From Pseudomonas pharyngis (GTDB lineage Bacteria > Pseudomonadota > Gammaproteobacteria > Pseudomonadales > Pseudomonadaceae): a stretch of DNA of 64,000 nucleotides. A program made the translations under genes and the position numbers. Positions 19,224 through 28,213 of the stretch are shown piece after piece. The notes under the pieces were generated by a model. It did no database searches and was not told the DNA's origin. It worked only from the letters and a program-made list of their open reading frames with translations. The stretch spans positions 740,736 through 804,735 of the forward strand of contig NZ_BQID01000001.1 of NCBI RefSeq assembly GCF_021602345.1, read 5' to 3'. Every line of letters starts with the position of its first letter. Within the stretch, counting starts at the first letter, position 1.

Positions 19224-20119
19224 AGGTTCAACAGTAAGTAGTGGTCTACGAGCAGGGCGATGAACAGCAGAAACAGGTACCAGATAGAGTACTTGAAGGT
19301 GTTGATCGCCGCGTGCGGCCGAGTGCCACGGTACAGCACCACGGCCCATTGCAGAAACCTGGCGCCCAGACCGAGCGCGCAGATCAGGTACAGCAGGCCG
19401 CTCATGTGAATCACGTACGGCAACAGGCTGACCGCCAGCAGGGCGAAGGTGTACAGCAGAATGTGCACTTTGGTGTAGTGCTCGCCATGGGTGACCGGCA
19501 GCATCGGAATGTCGGCCTTGGCGTATTCCTCCTTGCGATGGATCGCCAGCGCCCAGAAGTGCGGCGGGGTCCAGGCGAAGATGATCAGCACCAGCAGCAG
19601 CGGTTCGGCACTGACGTGGCCGGTGGCGGCGGTCCAACCGAGCAGCGGCGGGGCGGCGCCGGCGAGGCCACCGATGACGATGTTCTGCGGCGTCGCGCGT
19701 TTGAGGAAACCGGTGTAGATCACCGCGTAGCCAAGCAGCGAGGCCAGGGTCAGCCACGCGGTCAGCGGATTGGTGAAGGTCAGCAGCAGGGCCTGGCCGA
19801 GCAGTGCCAGCACCAGCGCAAAGGTCAGTGCGCCCGTGGGCGAAACCCGGCCCTCGGCCAATGGCCGTTTGTGGGTGCGGGCCATGACCGCATCGATGCG
19901 CCGGTCCACCACATGATTGACCGCCGCCGCGCCACCGGCACACAGCGCGATCCCCAGGTTGCCGAACACCAGCACCGTCCACGGCACCCCGGCGCGGGTC
20001 GCGAGGAACATGCCCACCAGCGAGGTGATCAGCATCAGCACCACGACTTTCGGTTTGGTCAGCTCCAGGTAATCACGCCACAGCGCCTGCGCCGGACGTT
20101 CGCCGATCAGAATCGCCAT
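19220..20119 (-). CDS. cyoE: Protohaem IX farnesyltransferase (haem O synthase)
   Basis: The 299-residue UbiA-family membrane prenyltransferase has about nine membrane segments. The Asp-rich motif [20 protein letters not shown] binds Mg-diphosphate. It transfers a farnesyl group from FPP to haem B, making haem O, the precursor that CtaA converts to haem A for the aa3 oxidase. It overlaps ctaA by 13 bp and sco by 4 bp, so the three are tightly coupled. Confidence 0.95.
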   Translation of the reverse strand: MAILIGERPAQALWRDYLELTKPKVVVLMLITSLVGMFLATRAGVPWTVLVFGNLGIALCAGGAAAVNHVVDRRIDAVMARTHKRPLAEGRVSPTGALTFALVLALLGQALLLTFTNPLTAWLTLASLLGYAVIYTGFLKRATPQNIVIGGLAGAAPPLLGWTAATGHVSAEPLLLVLIIFAWTPPHFWALAIHRKEEYAKADIPMLPVTHGEHYTKVHILLYTFALLAVSLLPYVIHMSGLLYLICALGLGARFLQWAVVLYRGTRPHAAINTFKYSIWYLFLLFIALLVDHYLLLNL

Positions 20120-21186
20120 GGCGTCTCTCCTTTAATCGTGATGGGCGCCGCCGAGTGTTTACGCGGGCTCAGGCGCCAGCGCGCGATCATCGGCTGCCTG
20201 ACCCGAACCAGACTGGTCCGCGCGTGATAGTTGACCAGCACCATGGTCAGCAGCAGCGCTGCGCCGCCGGCGTTATGCGCCACAGCCACCGGCAGCGGCA
20301 GATGGAACAGCACGTTGCTGATGCCGAGGGTGATCTGTGCGGCGAGGGCGATCAGCACCAGCCCGGCCAGTCGCGTCATGCCCACCACTTTCAGTTGCCA
20401 GGCCAGGCCGAGCAGGACGACCGTCACCAGTAACGCACCGATGCGGTGGGTCAGGTGAATCGCCGTGCGTGCATCGCTGTCGAGTTGCCCGCCAAGATAA
20501 TTGGGGCCGATGTGTTGGGTCAGGTGAAAGCCGTTGGCGAAATCCGCTGGCGGCAGCCACTGGCCGTGGCAGGTCGGGAAGTCGATGCAGGCCACTGCCG
20601 CGTAGTTGGAACTGACCCAGCCGCCGAGAGCAATCTGGCCGATCACCAACAGCAATCCGGCAGTCGCCCAATATTGCAGACGCTTGGGCACGGTCAGCGC
20701 CGGCAGCACGCCGGACAGTCGCAACGTCAGCAGAAACAGCAGGCTCAAGGTCGCGAAGCCGCCGAGCAAATGCCCGGTCACCACTTGCGGCCAGAGCTTG
20801 AGCGTCACCGTCCACATGCCGAACGCCGCCTGGGCGAACACCACCGCCAGCAGAAACAGCGGCAGCTTCAGCGGTTGTCCCGGATGACGACGATTGACCC
20901 ACGCGCGACCGGCCAACACCGAGATCAGCAGGCCGAGGGTGCCGGCGAAGTAACGGTGGATCATCTCGTTCCAGCCTTTGTGCGCCTCCACCGGCGCGTC
21001 CGGGAAATGCAGTTCGGCATGGGCCAGTTGGGCTTCGCTTTTCGGCACGCTGATGAACCCGTAGCAGCCCGGCCAGTCCGGGCAGCCGAGGCCGGCGTGG
21101 GTAAGGCGGGTGTAGGCGCCGAGCAGCACGACGATCAGTGCCAGCAGGGTGGCAAACAGCGCGAGGCGAAATCCAGGTTTGGCCAT
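20107..21186 (-). CDS. ctaA: Haem A synthase CtaA/Cox15
   Basis: The 359-residue integral membrane protein has about eight helices. Conserved His and Cys residues include the N-terminal [18 protein letters not shown] motif and [17 protein letters not shown], and [10 protein letters not shown] in the second half. It hydroxylates and oxidises the C8 methyl of haem O to a formyl group, giving haem A. It lies 10 bp downstream of the Sco-like gene and overlaps cyoE. Length and motifs are normal. Confidence 0.95.
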   Translation of the reverse strand: MAKPGFRLALFATLLALIVVLLGAYTRLTHAGLGCPDWPGCYGFISVPKSEAQLAHAELHFPDAPVEAHKGWNEMIHRYFAGTLGLLISVLAGRAWVNRRHPGQPLKLPLFLLAVVFAQAAFGMWTVTLKLWPQVVTGHLLGGFATLSLLFLLTLRLSGVLPALTVPKRLQYWATAGLLLVIGQIALGGWVSSNYAAVACIDFPTCHGQWLPPADFANGFHLTQHIGPNYLGGQLDSDARTAIHLTHRIGALLVTVVLLGLAWQLKVVGMTRLAGLVLIALAAQITLGISNVLFHLPLPVAVAHNAGGAALLLTMVLVNYHARTSLVRVRQPMIARWRLSPRKHSAAPITIKGETPWRF

Positions 21187-21196
21187 GACGATGCCC

Positions 21197-21790
21197 TTAT
21201 CCGATGTTCGACAGTTTCAGCAGGTGGCGCAGGTCGTTGAGCAGATCCTTGCCCTTGACGCTCGGGTCGTAACGCAGCACGAGGTTGCCGTGGGGATCGA
21301 TGATCCACAGCTGCGGTGTGGCCTTGTCGCCCGTGGCCTTGCTGAAGGTGGCTGCGTCCAGCGGGTAGCGTTGCAGCTGCGGATATTCGCGGGTCAGCTT
21401 GGCTTCGTAGTCGGCAGCCAACGGTTGTGCAGCGGCCAGGGCGTGGCTGGCGCGCCCGGCTTCGCGGCCCAGGCCGATCTGGATCTGCCGCGCCAAGTAC
21501 ACCAGTTGCTGGCAGTCCACCGCGCAATCCTTCGGTGCGGTCACGAGCATCTGCCAGCGCGTTTCGTCAGCCTGGATGCCGAGGTCGGCGCGGGTCTGAC
21601 CGTTGCCGATCAATTCGCCGTGATAGCTGCGACCTTCCGGCACCCAGAACTGCAACTTGTACATGCCGGTGGCGAGGATCATCGGACCGACCACGCCGAG
21701 CACGATCAGCAGCAGCTGGATGCGTCCGCGACGGCGACTGGCCGGGACTTTCGTTTCAGACATGCTGGGTGGATTCATGGCCGCTCCCAT
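21197..21790 (-). CDS. Sco-like membrane-anchored thioredoxin-fold protein (PA0111-like)
   Basis: This 197-residue protein has one N-terminal membrane segment (~23-44) and a periplasmic domain with a CxxxC pair (C89 and C93, CAVDC). The pair sits where Sco proteins carry their copper cysteines. A thioredoxin-like C-terminus follows (PQLWIIDPHGNLVLRYDPS). The start at 21790 has a good AAAGGAG site 7 bases upstream and overlaps surf1. It is always found between surf1 and ctaA in Pseudomonas. A role in oxidase copper or thiol handling is an inference from context and the CxxxC. Confidence 0.8.
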   Translation of the reverse strand: MGAAMNPPSMSETKVPASRRRGRIQLLLIVLGVVGPMILATGMYKLQFWVPEGRSYHGELIGNGQTRADLGIQADETRWQMLVTAPKDCAVDCQQLVYLARQIQIGLGREAGRASHALAAAQPLAADYEAKLTREYPQLQRYPLDAATFSKATGDKATPQLWIIDPHGNLVLRYDPSVKGKDLLNDLRHLLKLSNIG

Positions 21791-22496
21791 GGTGTTTCTC
21801 CTTTGCGTTGTGCCAGCCGAGATAGAGGTAGAGCCCGAGCAGGGCGGTGGCCATGGCGAACCACTGCACGGCGTAACCGAGGTGTTTTTCCGGGCCCATC
21901 GCGACTACCGGCCAGTCGGCCTGATAGCTGGCGGGGCCGGGTTCGGCGCGTAATTCGTAGGCGAAACCATCGCGTTCGAGGGTTTTCCACAGCTTCGCGG
22001 GTTCGACGGCGGTGACGGTTTGCGGCCAGGTGCTGCTGACCGGATCGGCATGCAGCTGGAAGGTGGCACCGGGGGCGACATACACCCAGGCATCGACATT
22101 CACGGCATCGGTCGGGGTGTTGAATTGCGGTGCCGTGCGCCGGTCTGGCCATGGCAGCCAGCCGCGATTGACCAGCAGCCACTGGCCGCTGCGTTGATCC
22201 TGAAACGGTTGCAGCAATTCGACGCCGACCTTGCCGTTGCGCTGACGGTTGTCCAGCAACAGGCTGTGCGCGGCATCGAACTGGCCGTGCAGATGCACCC
22301 GGCGAAAGGCCGGATCGGCGCTGTGCAGCAACTCGGTGCTGGCCATCGGTTCGGCGGCGCGGCGTTCGGCGTAGCTGGCGAGCAGGGCGGTTTTCTCCGC
22401 GCCCCGGCCCAGTTGCCAGAAGCCCAGCGAAATCAGCAACGGCAGCAGCAGGCCGACCACCAGAGTCGGCACCACGCCCGGCCGGAAGCGCTTCAT
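21756..22496 (-). CDS. SURF1-family oxidase assembly protein
   Basis: The 246-residue protein has a membrane helix at each end (~8-26 and ~208-226) and a periplasmic domain between. The family motifs GFWQLGRGAEK near the N-terminus, LLDNRQRNGKVG and LLVNRGWLPWP are present. SURF1 helps insert haem A into oxidase subunit I. It is the first gene of the minus-strand assembly operon, with its promoter in the 72-bp gap before the divergent DUF2909 gene. It overlaps the next gene by 35 bp. Confidence 0.93.
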   Translation of the reverse strand: MKRFRPGVVPTLVVGLLLPLLISLGFWQLGRGAEKTALLASYAERRAAEPMASTELLHSADPAFRRVHLHGQFDAAHSLLLDNRQRNGKVGVELLQPFQDQRSGQWLLVNRGWLPWPDRRTAPQFNTPTDAVNVDAWVYVAPGATFQLHADPVSSTWPQTVTAVEPAKLWKTLERDGFAYELRAEPGPASYQADWPVVAMGPEKHLGYAVQWFAMATALLGLYLYLGWHNAKEKHHGSGHESTQHV

Positions 22497-22568
22497 GGCC
22501 GCGCCAGAAAATCAGTCAGTGCGATCGCTATACTCAAGTGCATCGCTAGTTCCCCCGGAGTTCTTCCC

Positions 22569-22772
22569 ATGCTCAAAGCAGCCATCGTCCTGATGCTGAT
22601 TGCCACGGTGGTCAGCCTGTTCAGCGGCCTGTTTTTCCTGGTCAAGGACGACAGCAGCTCGAATCGCCTGGTGATCGCCTTGAGTGTTCGGGTGGCATTG
22701 GCCGCTTGCACCGTCGGCTTGATTGCCTGGGGTTTCTACAGCGGCCAACTGGTGTCGCACGCGCCTTGGTAG
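22569..22772 (+). CDS. DUF2909 twin-transmembrane small protein
   Basis: This 67-residue protein starts at ATG 22569 (GGAG 9 bases upstream) and consists of two hydrophobic helices (~3-24 and ~38-58) joined by KDDSSSNR. It matches DUF2909 and corresponds to PA0109. It is transcribed opposite to all the oxidase genes around it, 9 bp from the end of coxC and divergent from surf1, so it splits the cluster into two transcripts. It is an inner-membrane protein of unknown function, with an oxidase-related role suggested only by its fixed location. Confidence 0.85.
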   Translation: MLKAAIVLMLIATVVSLFSGLFFLVKDDSSSNRLVIALSVRVALAACTVGLIAWGFYSGQLVSHAPW

Positions 22773-22781
22773 CTCTGTTCC

Positions 22782-23669
22782 TCAGAGCACGTAAACGAAG
22801 ATGAACAAACCGATCCACACCACATCGACGAAGTGCCAATACCAGCTCGCCGCTTCAAAACCGAACTGATGTTCGTTGTCGAAGTGGCCCTTCATGATGC
22901 GCATCAGCATCACGAACAGAATGATCGTGCCGATGGTCACGTGGGCGCCGTGGAAACCGGTGAGCATGAAGAACGTCGCGCCGTAGATGCCCGAGCCGAG
23001 GGTCAGCCCCAGTTCGTGGTAGGCGTGGATGTATTCTTCGGCCTGGAAACCGAGGAACGCGCAGCCCAGCAGCACGGTGATCGCCAGCCACAGTTTCAGC
23101 GCGCCGCGATGACCTTTCTTCAGCGCGTGGTGGGCGATGGTGATGGTCACGCTGGAGCTCACCAGCAGGATGGTGTTGATCAGCGGCAGGCCCCAGGGGC
23201 TGATGACTTCCTTGGGCGGCGGGAACAGTTTCGGATCCGGCGTGTGCAGCAGCGGCCAGGTGAACTGGAAGTTCGGCCAGAGCATGTGGGCGATGCCTTT
23301 GGTGCCTTCGCCGCCCAGTGCCGGGCCGGAAATGTGCCGCACGTAGAACAGCGCGCCGAAGAAGGCGATGAAGAACATCACCTCGGAGAAGATGAACCAG
23401 CTCATGCCCCAGCGGAACGAGCGGTCCAGCTGCGGGCTGTACAACCCCGCGCGGCTCTCCTTGATCACCGTACCGAACCAGCCGAACAGCATGTACGCCA
23501 GCAACAGACCGCCGACGAAAAAGATCAGCGGGCCGTGGGATTCCGGACGCGCTGCCTTCAGATCGTTGAACCAGGTCGCCAGACCGTACACGGTGACGAA
23601 CATCCCCACCGTGGCGACGATCGGCCACTTGCTCTGGGCCGGGACGTAATAGTGCTCATGAGTTGCCAT
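22782..23669 (-). CDS. coxC: Cytochrome c oxidase subunit III (aa3 type)
   Basis: The 295-residue membrane protein has seven helices (e.g. WPIVATVGMFVTVYGLATWF, FIFSEVMFFIAFFGALFYV). The subunit III signature WHFVDVVWIGLFIFVYVL lies at the C-terminus. The conserved Glu in FSEVMFF and the HEL region (AYHELG) are present. It stabilises proton uptake by subunit I. It is last in the coxB-coxA-ctaG-coxC transcript, 25 bp after ctaG. Confidence 0.95.
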   Translation of the reverse strand: MATHEHYYVPAQSKWPIVATVGMFVTVYGLATWFNDLKAARPESHGPLIFFVGGLLLAYMLFGWFGTVIKESRAGLYSPQLDRSFRWGMSWFIFSEVMFFIAFFGALFYVRHISGPALGGEGTKGIAHMLWPNFQFTWPLLHTPDPKLFPPPKEVISPWGLPLINTILLVSSSVTITIAHHALKKGHRGALKLWLAITVLLGCAFLGFQAEEYIHAYHELGLTLGSGIYGATFFMLTGFHGAHVTIGTIILFVMLMRIMKGHFDNEHQFGFEAASWYWHFVDVVWIGLFIFVYVL

Positions 23670-23694
23670 TTATTGTTCTCCTTATCGGGCACGC

Positions 23695-24246
23695 TTAACC
23701 GCCAGTGTTTGCAGCCACCGGAGGATGTCGGGCGGTGATATCGAACAGCGTGTAGGACAGCGTCAGGTGCTTCACGTCCTTGGGCATGTCGCGGTCAACG
23801 ATGAAACGCACCGGCATCTCGATCTGCTGACCGGGCTGCAGCACCTGCTGGGTAAAGCAAAAGCATTCGGTCTTGTGGAAATACGCCGCCGCATTGCTCG
23901 GCGCGATGCTCGGTACGGCTTGAGCGCTCATTGGTTTGTCGGTGGGGTTGCGCGCGATGAAGATCATCTCGTTCACCGCGCCGGGGTTGGCCGTCAGCTC
24001 GTCATGCTTGGGATAGAAATCCCATGGCATGTCGGCGGTGTTGGTCGACAGAAACTGCACCCGCACCTGCCGCGTAGCATCGACGGTCTGCTCGCCCTCG
24101 TACTGCCCGGCGGTCTTGCCGTTGATACCGAACGCCTTGCACATCACGTCGTAGATCGGCACCAGGGCAAAGCCGAAGACGAACATCGCCACCACCACGC
24201 CGAGCAGTCGGGTGACCAGCTTCTTCATCGAAATCGAGTCAGCCAT
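23695..24246 (-). CDS. ctaG: Cytochrome c oxidase assembly protein CtaG/Cox11
   Basis: The 183-residue protein is read from ATG 24246 (MADSISMKKLV); a TTG five codons upstream is less likely. One membrane helix (~12-30) anchors a periplasmic immunoglobulin-like domain with the copper motif ECFCF. Cox11 supplies the CuB copper of subunit I. It sits between coxA (27 bp) and coxC (25 bp) in the structural operon, the usual order. Confidence 0.94.
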   Translation of the reverse strand: MADSISMKKLVTRLLGVVVAMFVFGFALVPIYDVMCKAFGINGKTAGQYEGEQTVDATRQVRVQFLSTNTADMPWDFYPKHDELTANPGAVNEMIFIARNPTDKPMSAQAVPSIAPSNAAAYFHKTECFCFTQQVLQPGQQIEMPVRFIVDRDMPKDVKHLTLSYTLFDITARHPPVAANTGG

Positions 24247-24273
24247 GGTGGCGGCCCTCAACGGCTACAGGGT

Positions 24274-25866
24274 TCATTTCACTTCCGGCGGCGTGGTGAA
24301 GGTGTGATACGGCGCCGGTGACGGCACGCTCCATTCCAGACCTTCGGCGCCATCCCACGGTTTGGCCGGAGCCGGCTCGCCGCCACGGATGGTCTTGATC
24401 ACGATGAACAGAAAGAAGATCTGCGTGGCGCCGAACATGAACGCGCCGATCGACGAGACCATGTTGAAGTCGGCGAACTGCAGGTTGTAGTCCGGAATCC
24501 GCCGGGGCATGCCCGCCAGACCCACGAAGTGCATCGGGAAGAACGTCAGGTTCATGCCGACGAAGGACAGCCAGAAGTGCAGCTTGCCCAGGGTTTCGTC
24601 GTACATGTGGCCGGTCCATTTCGGCAGCCAGTAATAGGCCGACGCGAAGATCCCGAAGATCGCCCCCGGCACCAGTACGTAGTGGAAATGCGCGACCACG
24701 AAGTAGGTGTCCTGGTACTGGAAGTCGGCCGGGGCGATGGCCAGCATCAGCCCGGAGAAACCGCCGATGGAGAACAGAATCACGAACGCCACGGCAAACA
24801 GCATCGGCGTCTCGAAGGTCATCGAGCCTTGCCACATGGTGCTGGCCCAGTTGAACACCTTCACCCCGGTCGGCACCGCGATCAGCATCGTCGCGTACAT
24901 GAAGAACAACTCGCCCACCAGCGGGATGCCCACCACGAACATGTGGTGCGCCCAGACGATGAACGACAGGAACGCGATGCTCGCTGTGGCGTAGACCATC
25001 GAGGTGTAGCCGAACAGCGGCTTGCGCGAGAAGGTCGGGATGATCTGGCTGACGGCACCGAAGGCCGGCAGGATCATGATGTACACCTCGGGGTGGCCGA
25101 AGAACCAGAACACATGCTGGAACAGCACCGGGTCACCGCCACCGGCGGCACTGAAGAAGCTGGTGCCGAAGTGGATGTCCATCAACATCATCGTCACGCA
25201 CCCGGCCAGCACCGGCATCACCGCGATCAGCAGGAACGCGGTGATCAGCCAGGTCCAGACGAACAGCGGCATTTTCATCAGGGTCATGCCGGGGGCGCGC
25301 AGGTTGAGGATGGTGGCGATCACGTTGATCGCGCCCATGATCGAACTGATCCCCATCAGGTGGATGGCGAAGATGAAGAACGTCACGCTTTCCGGGGCAT
25401 AGGTGGTGGACAACGGCGCGTAGAACGTCCAGCCGAAGTTCGGCCCGCCACCGGGGGTAAACAGGGTCGAGACCAGCAGCAGGAACGCCGCCGGCAGCAG
25501 CCAGAAGCTGAAGTTGTTCATCCGCGGCAGGGCCATGTCCGGCGCGCCGACCATCAACGGGATCATCCAGTTGGCGAGGCCGACGAACGCCGGCATCACC
25601 GCACCGAACACCATCACCAGGCCGTGCATGGTGGTCATCTGGTTGAAGAACGCAGGCTCCACGATCTGCAGGCCGGGCTGGAACAGCTCGGCGCGGATCA
25701 CCATGGCGAACGAGCCGCCGAGCAGGAACATGCAGAACGCAAACCACAGGTACAGCGTGCCGATGTCCTTGTGGTTGGTGGTCAGCACCCAGCGCATCAG
25801 GCCTTTGGCGGGGCCGTGGGTGTGGTCGTGGTCGGCATGACCGTGGTCATCGATGACAGCGCTCAT
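24274..25866 (-). CDS. coxA: Cytochrome c oxidase subunit I (aa3 type)
   Basis: The 530-residue, 12-helix catalytic subunit binds haem a, haem a3 and CuB. Key features are MTTMHGLVMVFG (haem a His), FWFFGHPEVYIMILPAFG (CuB His cross-linked to Tyr), the His pair in WAHHMFVVG and VVAHFHYVL (haem a3 and haem a ligands). It reduces O2 to water with proton pumping. The N-terminus is His-rich (DDHGHADHDHTHG). It lies 82 bp downstream of coxB. Confidence 0.97.
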   Translation of the reverse strand: MSAVIDDHGHADHDHTHGPAKGLMRWVLTTNHKDIGTLYLWFAFCMFLLGGSFAMVIRAELFQPGLQIVEPAFFNQMTTMHGLVMVFGAVMPAFVGLANWMIPLMVGAPDMALPRMNNFSFWLLPAAFLLLVSTLFTPGGGPNFGWTFYAPLSTTYAPESVTFFIFAIHLMGISSIMGAINVIATILNLRAPGMTLMKMPLFVWTWLITAFLLIAVMPVLAGCVTMMLMDIHFGTSFFSAAGGGDPVLFQHVFWFFGHPEVYIMILPAFGAVSQIIPTFSRKPLFGYTSMVYATASIAFLSFIVWAHHMFVVGIPLVGELFFMYATMLIAVPTGVKVFNWASTMWQGSMTFETPMLFAVAFVILFSIGGFSGLMLAIAPADFQYQDTYFVVAHFHYVLVPGAIFGIFASAYYWLPKWTGHMYDETLGKLHFWLSFVGMNLTFFPMHFVGLAGMPRRIPDYNLQFADFNMVSSIGAFMFGATQIFFLFIVIKTIRGGEPAPAKPWDGAEGLEWSVPSPAPYHTFTTPPEVK

Positions 25867-25948
25867 GGCCGGTCTCCTTCAAGTGAGTGGACTGGGCAGG
25901 CCGGGACGCAGGGCCCCGACCGGTTCACGAAGTACGCAATAGACCGGC

Positions 25949-27076
25949 TCATTTGCTTTCCGCCTGTTTCAGCTCCAGCACTTCTTTTGGCGTGACCATG
26001 TCGCCCTTGTTGTTGCCCCAGGCGTTACGTTCGTAGGTCACGACCGCTGCGATATCGACTTCCGACAGCTGCTTGCCGAACGCCGCCATGGCGGTGCCGG
26101 GCTTGCCGTGGAAGACAATGCTCAAGTGGCCTTCTTTCGGGCCGGTGGCGATTTTCGAGCCCTTGAGGGCCGGGAACATTGGTGGCAGGCCCTGGCCTTC
26201 AGCCTGGTGACAGGCGACGCAGGTGGTGTGGTAGATCTTGTCGCCACGTTCCTTGAGTTCGTCGAGGGTCCATTCCTTGCTGGTCAGCTCCTTGAGCTGC
26301 AACGCTTCGGCCTTGCGCTCGGCAAGCCATTTTTCGTAGTCGGCCTTCTCCTTGACGTCGACCACGATCGGCATGAAGCCGTGGTCCTTGCCGCACAATT
26401 CGGCGCACTGGCCACGGTAGAGGCCGGGCTTGTCGATGCGGGTCCAGGCTTCGTTGACGAACCCGGGGATCGCATCGCGCTTGACCGCGAAGGCCGGCAC
26501 CCACCAGGAGTGGATCACGTCGGCGGAGGTCACGAGGAAGCGCACCTTGGCCCCGGTCGGTAGCACCAGCGGCTTGTCGACTTCGAGCAGGTAGTGCTCG
26601 CCCTTGGCCTCCTTGTTGTGGATCTGCTCGGCGGGCGTGGCCAGGTTGCTGAAGAACTCGACGTCCTGGCCCAGGTATTTGTAGTGCCACTTCCACTGAT
26701 AACCGGTGATCTGGATATCGATATCCGGCTCACTGGTGTCGTACATCTTGATCAGGGTCGCGGTCGCCGGAACGGCCATCGCCACCAGAATCAGCAGCGG
26801 GACGACGGTCCAGAGAATTTCGACGGTGGTGCTTTCGTGGAATTTTGCGGCGACCTGCCCGGTAGAACGGCGGTGCACCATCATCGACCAGAACATGGCG
26901 CCGAAGACGATGATCCCGATCACCACACAGATCCAGAAAATGGTCATGTGCAGGTCGAATACTGCGTGACTGATTTCAGTCGCTCCAGGCGCCATATTCA
27001 CAGTCCAGGCAGCTTGCACCGGGCTGAAAATCGACCACAACAGGAGGCCCATCCAGACGTGTGGATGTCGCATCAT
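25949..27076 (-). CDS. coxB: Cytochrome c oxidase subunit II with fused cytochrome c domain
   Basis: The 375-residue subunit has a signal sequence, two membrane helices and a cupredoxin domain with the CuA ligands CAELCGKDHGFM (~225). A C-terminal class I cytochrome c follows with CVACH (~285). This is the caa3-like arrangement, in which the fused haem passes electrons to CuA. It heads the structural operon coxB-coxA-ctaG-coxC, and its promoter must lie in 27077-27445. It is equivalent to PA0105. Confidence 0.96.
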   Translation of the reverse strand: MMRHPHVWMGLLLWSIFSPVQAAWTVNMAPGATEISHAVFDLHMTIFWICVVIGIIVFGAMFWSMMVHRRSTGQVAAKFHESTTVEILWTVVPLLILVAMAVPATATLIKMYDTSEPDIDIQITGYQWKWHYKYLGQDVEFFSNLATPAEQIHNKEAKGEHYLLEVDKPLVLPTGAKVRFLVTSADVIHSWWVPAFAVKRDAIPGFVNEAWTRIDKPGLYRGQCAELCGKDHGFMPIVVDVKEKADYEKWLAERKAEALQLKELTSKEWTLDELKERGDKIYHTTCVACHQAEGQGLPPMFPALKGSKIATGPKEGHLSIVFHGKPGTAMAAFGKQLSEVDIAAVVTYERNAWGNNKGDMVTPKEVLELKQAESK

Positions 27077-27445
27077 TGCGGGTTCCCCTTATCGTTCTTG
27101 TTATCCCGCCGGCTTTCACCAGAGGCAAGGGAGCGGCTGCATCAGACTACGAACTTGAATCGCCGGGCCTTGCTGCGTGGGCAGTCGGGCGTCATCAGCT
27201 AACTCCATTCAATGGCGAGTATAGACAGCCACCGAGAAATGCAATGTGAGGACGTAAATCGAATGAAACAGCTGACGCTTGCGTTCCAGGGCACGAATGG
27301 AGAAGGATGCAGACGAGTGGTGGCAAACCGATATAACGCCGGTGCATCAAGGATGAAATAATTATGACAAATGCGTCTTAGCATTTTTCGTAAGCCAGCT
27401 AAGTTATGTCTTCCCTATTTCATTGCCTTGTTTCCTGGAGTTTTC
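27077..27445. other. Intergenic region between coxB and the divergent hypothetical gene
   Basis: These 369 bp should hold the divergent promoters of the oxidase operon and of the 27446 gene. The sequence becomes AT-rich from about 27340 (AAATAATTATGACAAATGCG), next to the plus-strand gene. I see no clear sigma-54 or Fnr-type site, no terminator and no convincing ORF. Confidence 0.6.
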
Positions 27446-28078
27446 ATGAACACCGCCGCATTGCGCGAGCAAATACACATAGCCCGACAACACGAGATTG
27501 AAACCGGAAAGCTGACCCGTCAGCTCGAAGCTCAAATGCAACACCTGCACCCGGCGATCCAGTTGCCGGAAACCGACGCCAACGGCGTGCTGACGCGTTT
27601 TGTCGCCGCCTACATCGACGAAGTGCCAGACCTGCTGGATGCAGCCAATGAAGTCGCCAGGGAAGCGGGAATCGAATCGCAGATCAAACCGGTGCTGAAA
27701 ATTGCCGAGCAGTACTTCCTCCAGCCGCCCGTGGGCCTGGACAGTCTGCTGGACGAAGCCTATCTGGCGCACCGTTTTGTCGAAGAGGTCAACGACCTGT
27801 ACATCAAGCATTTCGGCCAGCCACTGATCCCCTTGGACATGACGGTCGCCAATCTGATTGCTCACCAGTTGATCGGTGAGGAATTTGCCAACCAACTCGA
27901 CGAAGTGGTGCACCACGCGGTGGACAGCATGCTCGACGACGACAGCTTTGCGCTGGAGTCGGTGGAAGCCTACCGCGAGAAACTCAGCAGCCCGGACACC
28001 GGTGCGGCATGGAAACGCTGGCCGTGCATGAGCCGGCGTCTGGGCGTGGGCCTGGAACTGGATCAGCCTGCTGCATAA
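27446..28078 (+). CDS. Conserved hypothetical protein (PA0104-like)
   Basis: The 210-residue protein starts at ATG 27446 with CTGGAG 8 bases upstream. The frame extends back to 27371 without family support. It is a soluble, acidic, helical protein (TRQLEAQMQHLHPAIQLPE, FVAAYIDEVPDLLDAANEVAREAG). No signal peptide, membrane segment or catalytic motif is recognised. It keeps its place divergent from coxB in Pseudomonas (PA0104), which hints at co-regulation with the oxidase but gives no function. Confidence 0.75.
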   Translation: MNTAALREQIHIARQHEIETGKLTRQLEAQMQHLHPAIQLPETDANGVLTRFVAAYIDEVPDLLDAANEVAREAGIESQIKPVLKIAEQYFLQPPVGLDSLLDEAYLAHRFVEEVNDLYIKHFGQPLIPLDMTVANLIAHQLIGEEFANQLDEVVHHAVDSMLDDDSFALESVEAYREKLSSPDTGAAWKRWPCMSRRLGVGLELDQPAA

Positions 28079-28101
28079 ACCGGAGTTGCACGCGATTCAA
28101 A

Positions 28102-28191
28102 TGTGGGAGCGGGCTTGCTCGCGAAAGCGCTGTGTCAGTCAAAATTAATGTCGACTGATCCACCGATTTCGCGAGCAAGCCCGCTCCCACA
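28102..28191. repeat. REP doublet (REPIN) 2
   Basis: Inverted REP sequences TGTGGGAGCGGGCTTGCTCG (start 28102) and CGAGCAAGCCCGCTCCCACA (ending 28191) enclose ~40 bp. The arms are almost identical. The element lies between convergent genes. Confidence 0.92.
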
Positions 28192-28213
28192 GGGGTATTT
28201 CCACGTCAGGTTT

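Noticed and set aside
18588-19982. 464-residue ORF that would fuse unknown sequence to Sco
   Set aside because: The first ~250 residues are the wrong frame of cyoE. The true Sco start is ATG 19223, overlapping the cyoE stop by 4 bp.
24529-25995. 488-codon plus-strand ORF opposite coxA
   Set aside because: It is antisense to a full-length oxidase subunit I; the product is a low-complexity His/Arg/Gln-rich string.
27199-27384. 61-codon minus-strand ORF upstream of coxB
   Set aside because: It has no ribosome site, no recognisable domain and a composition unlike neighbouring genes.
28102-28191. Direct or palindromic repeats suggesting a CRISPR array
   Set aside because: There are only two inverted copies with the REP core and no regular spacers, so this is a REPIN.
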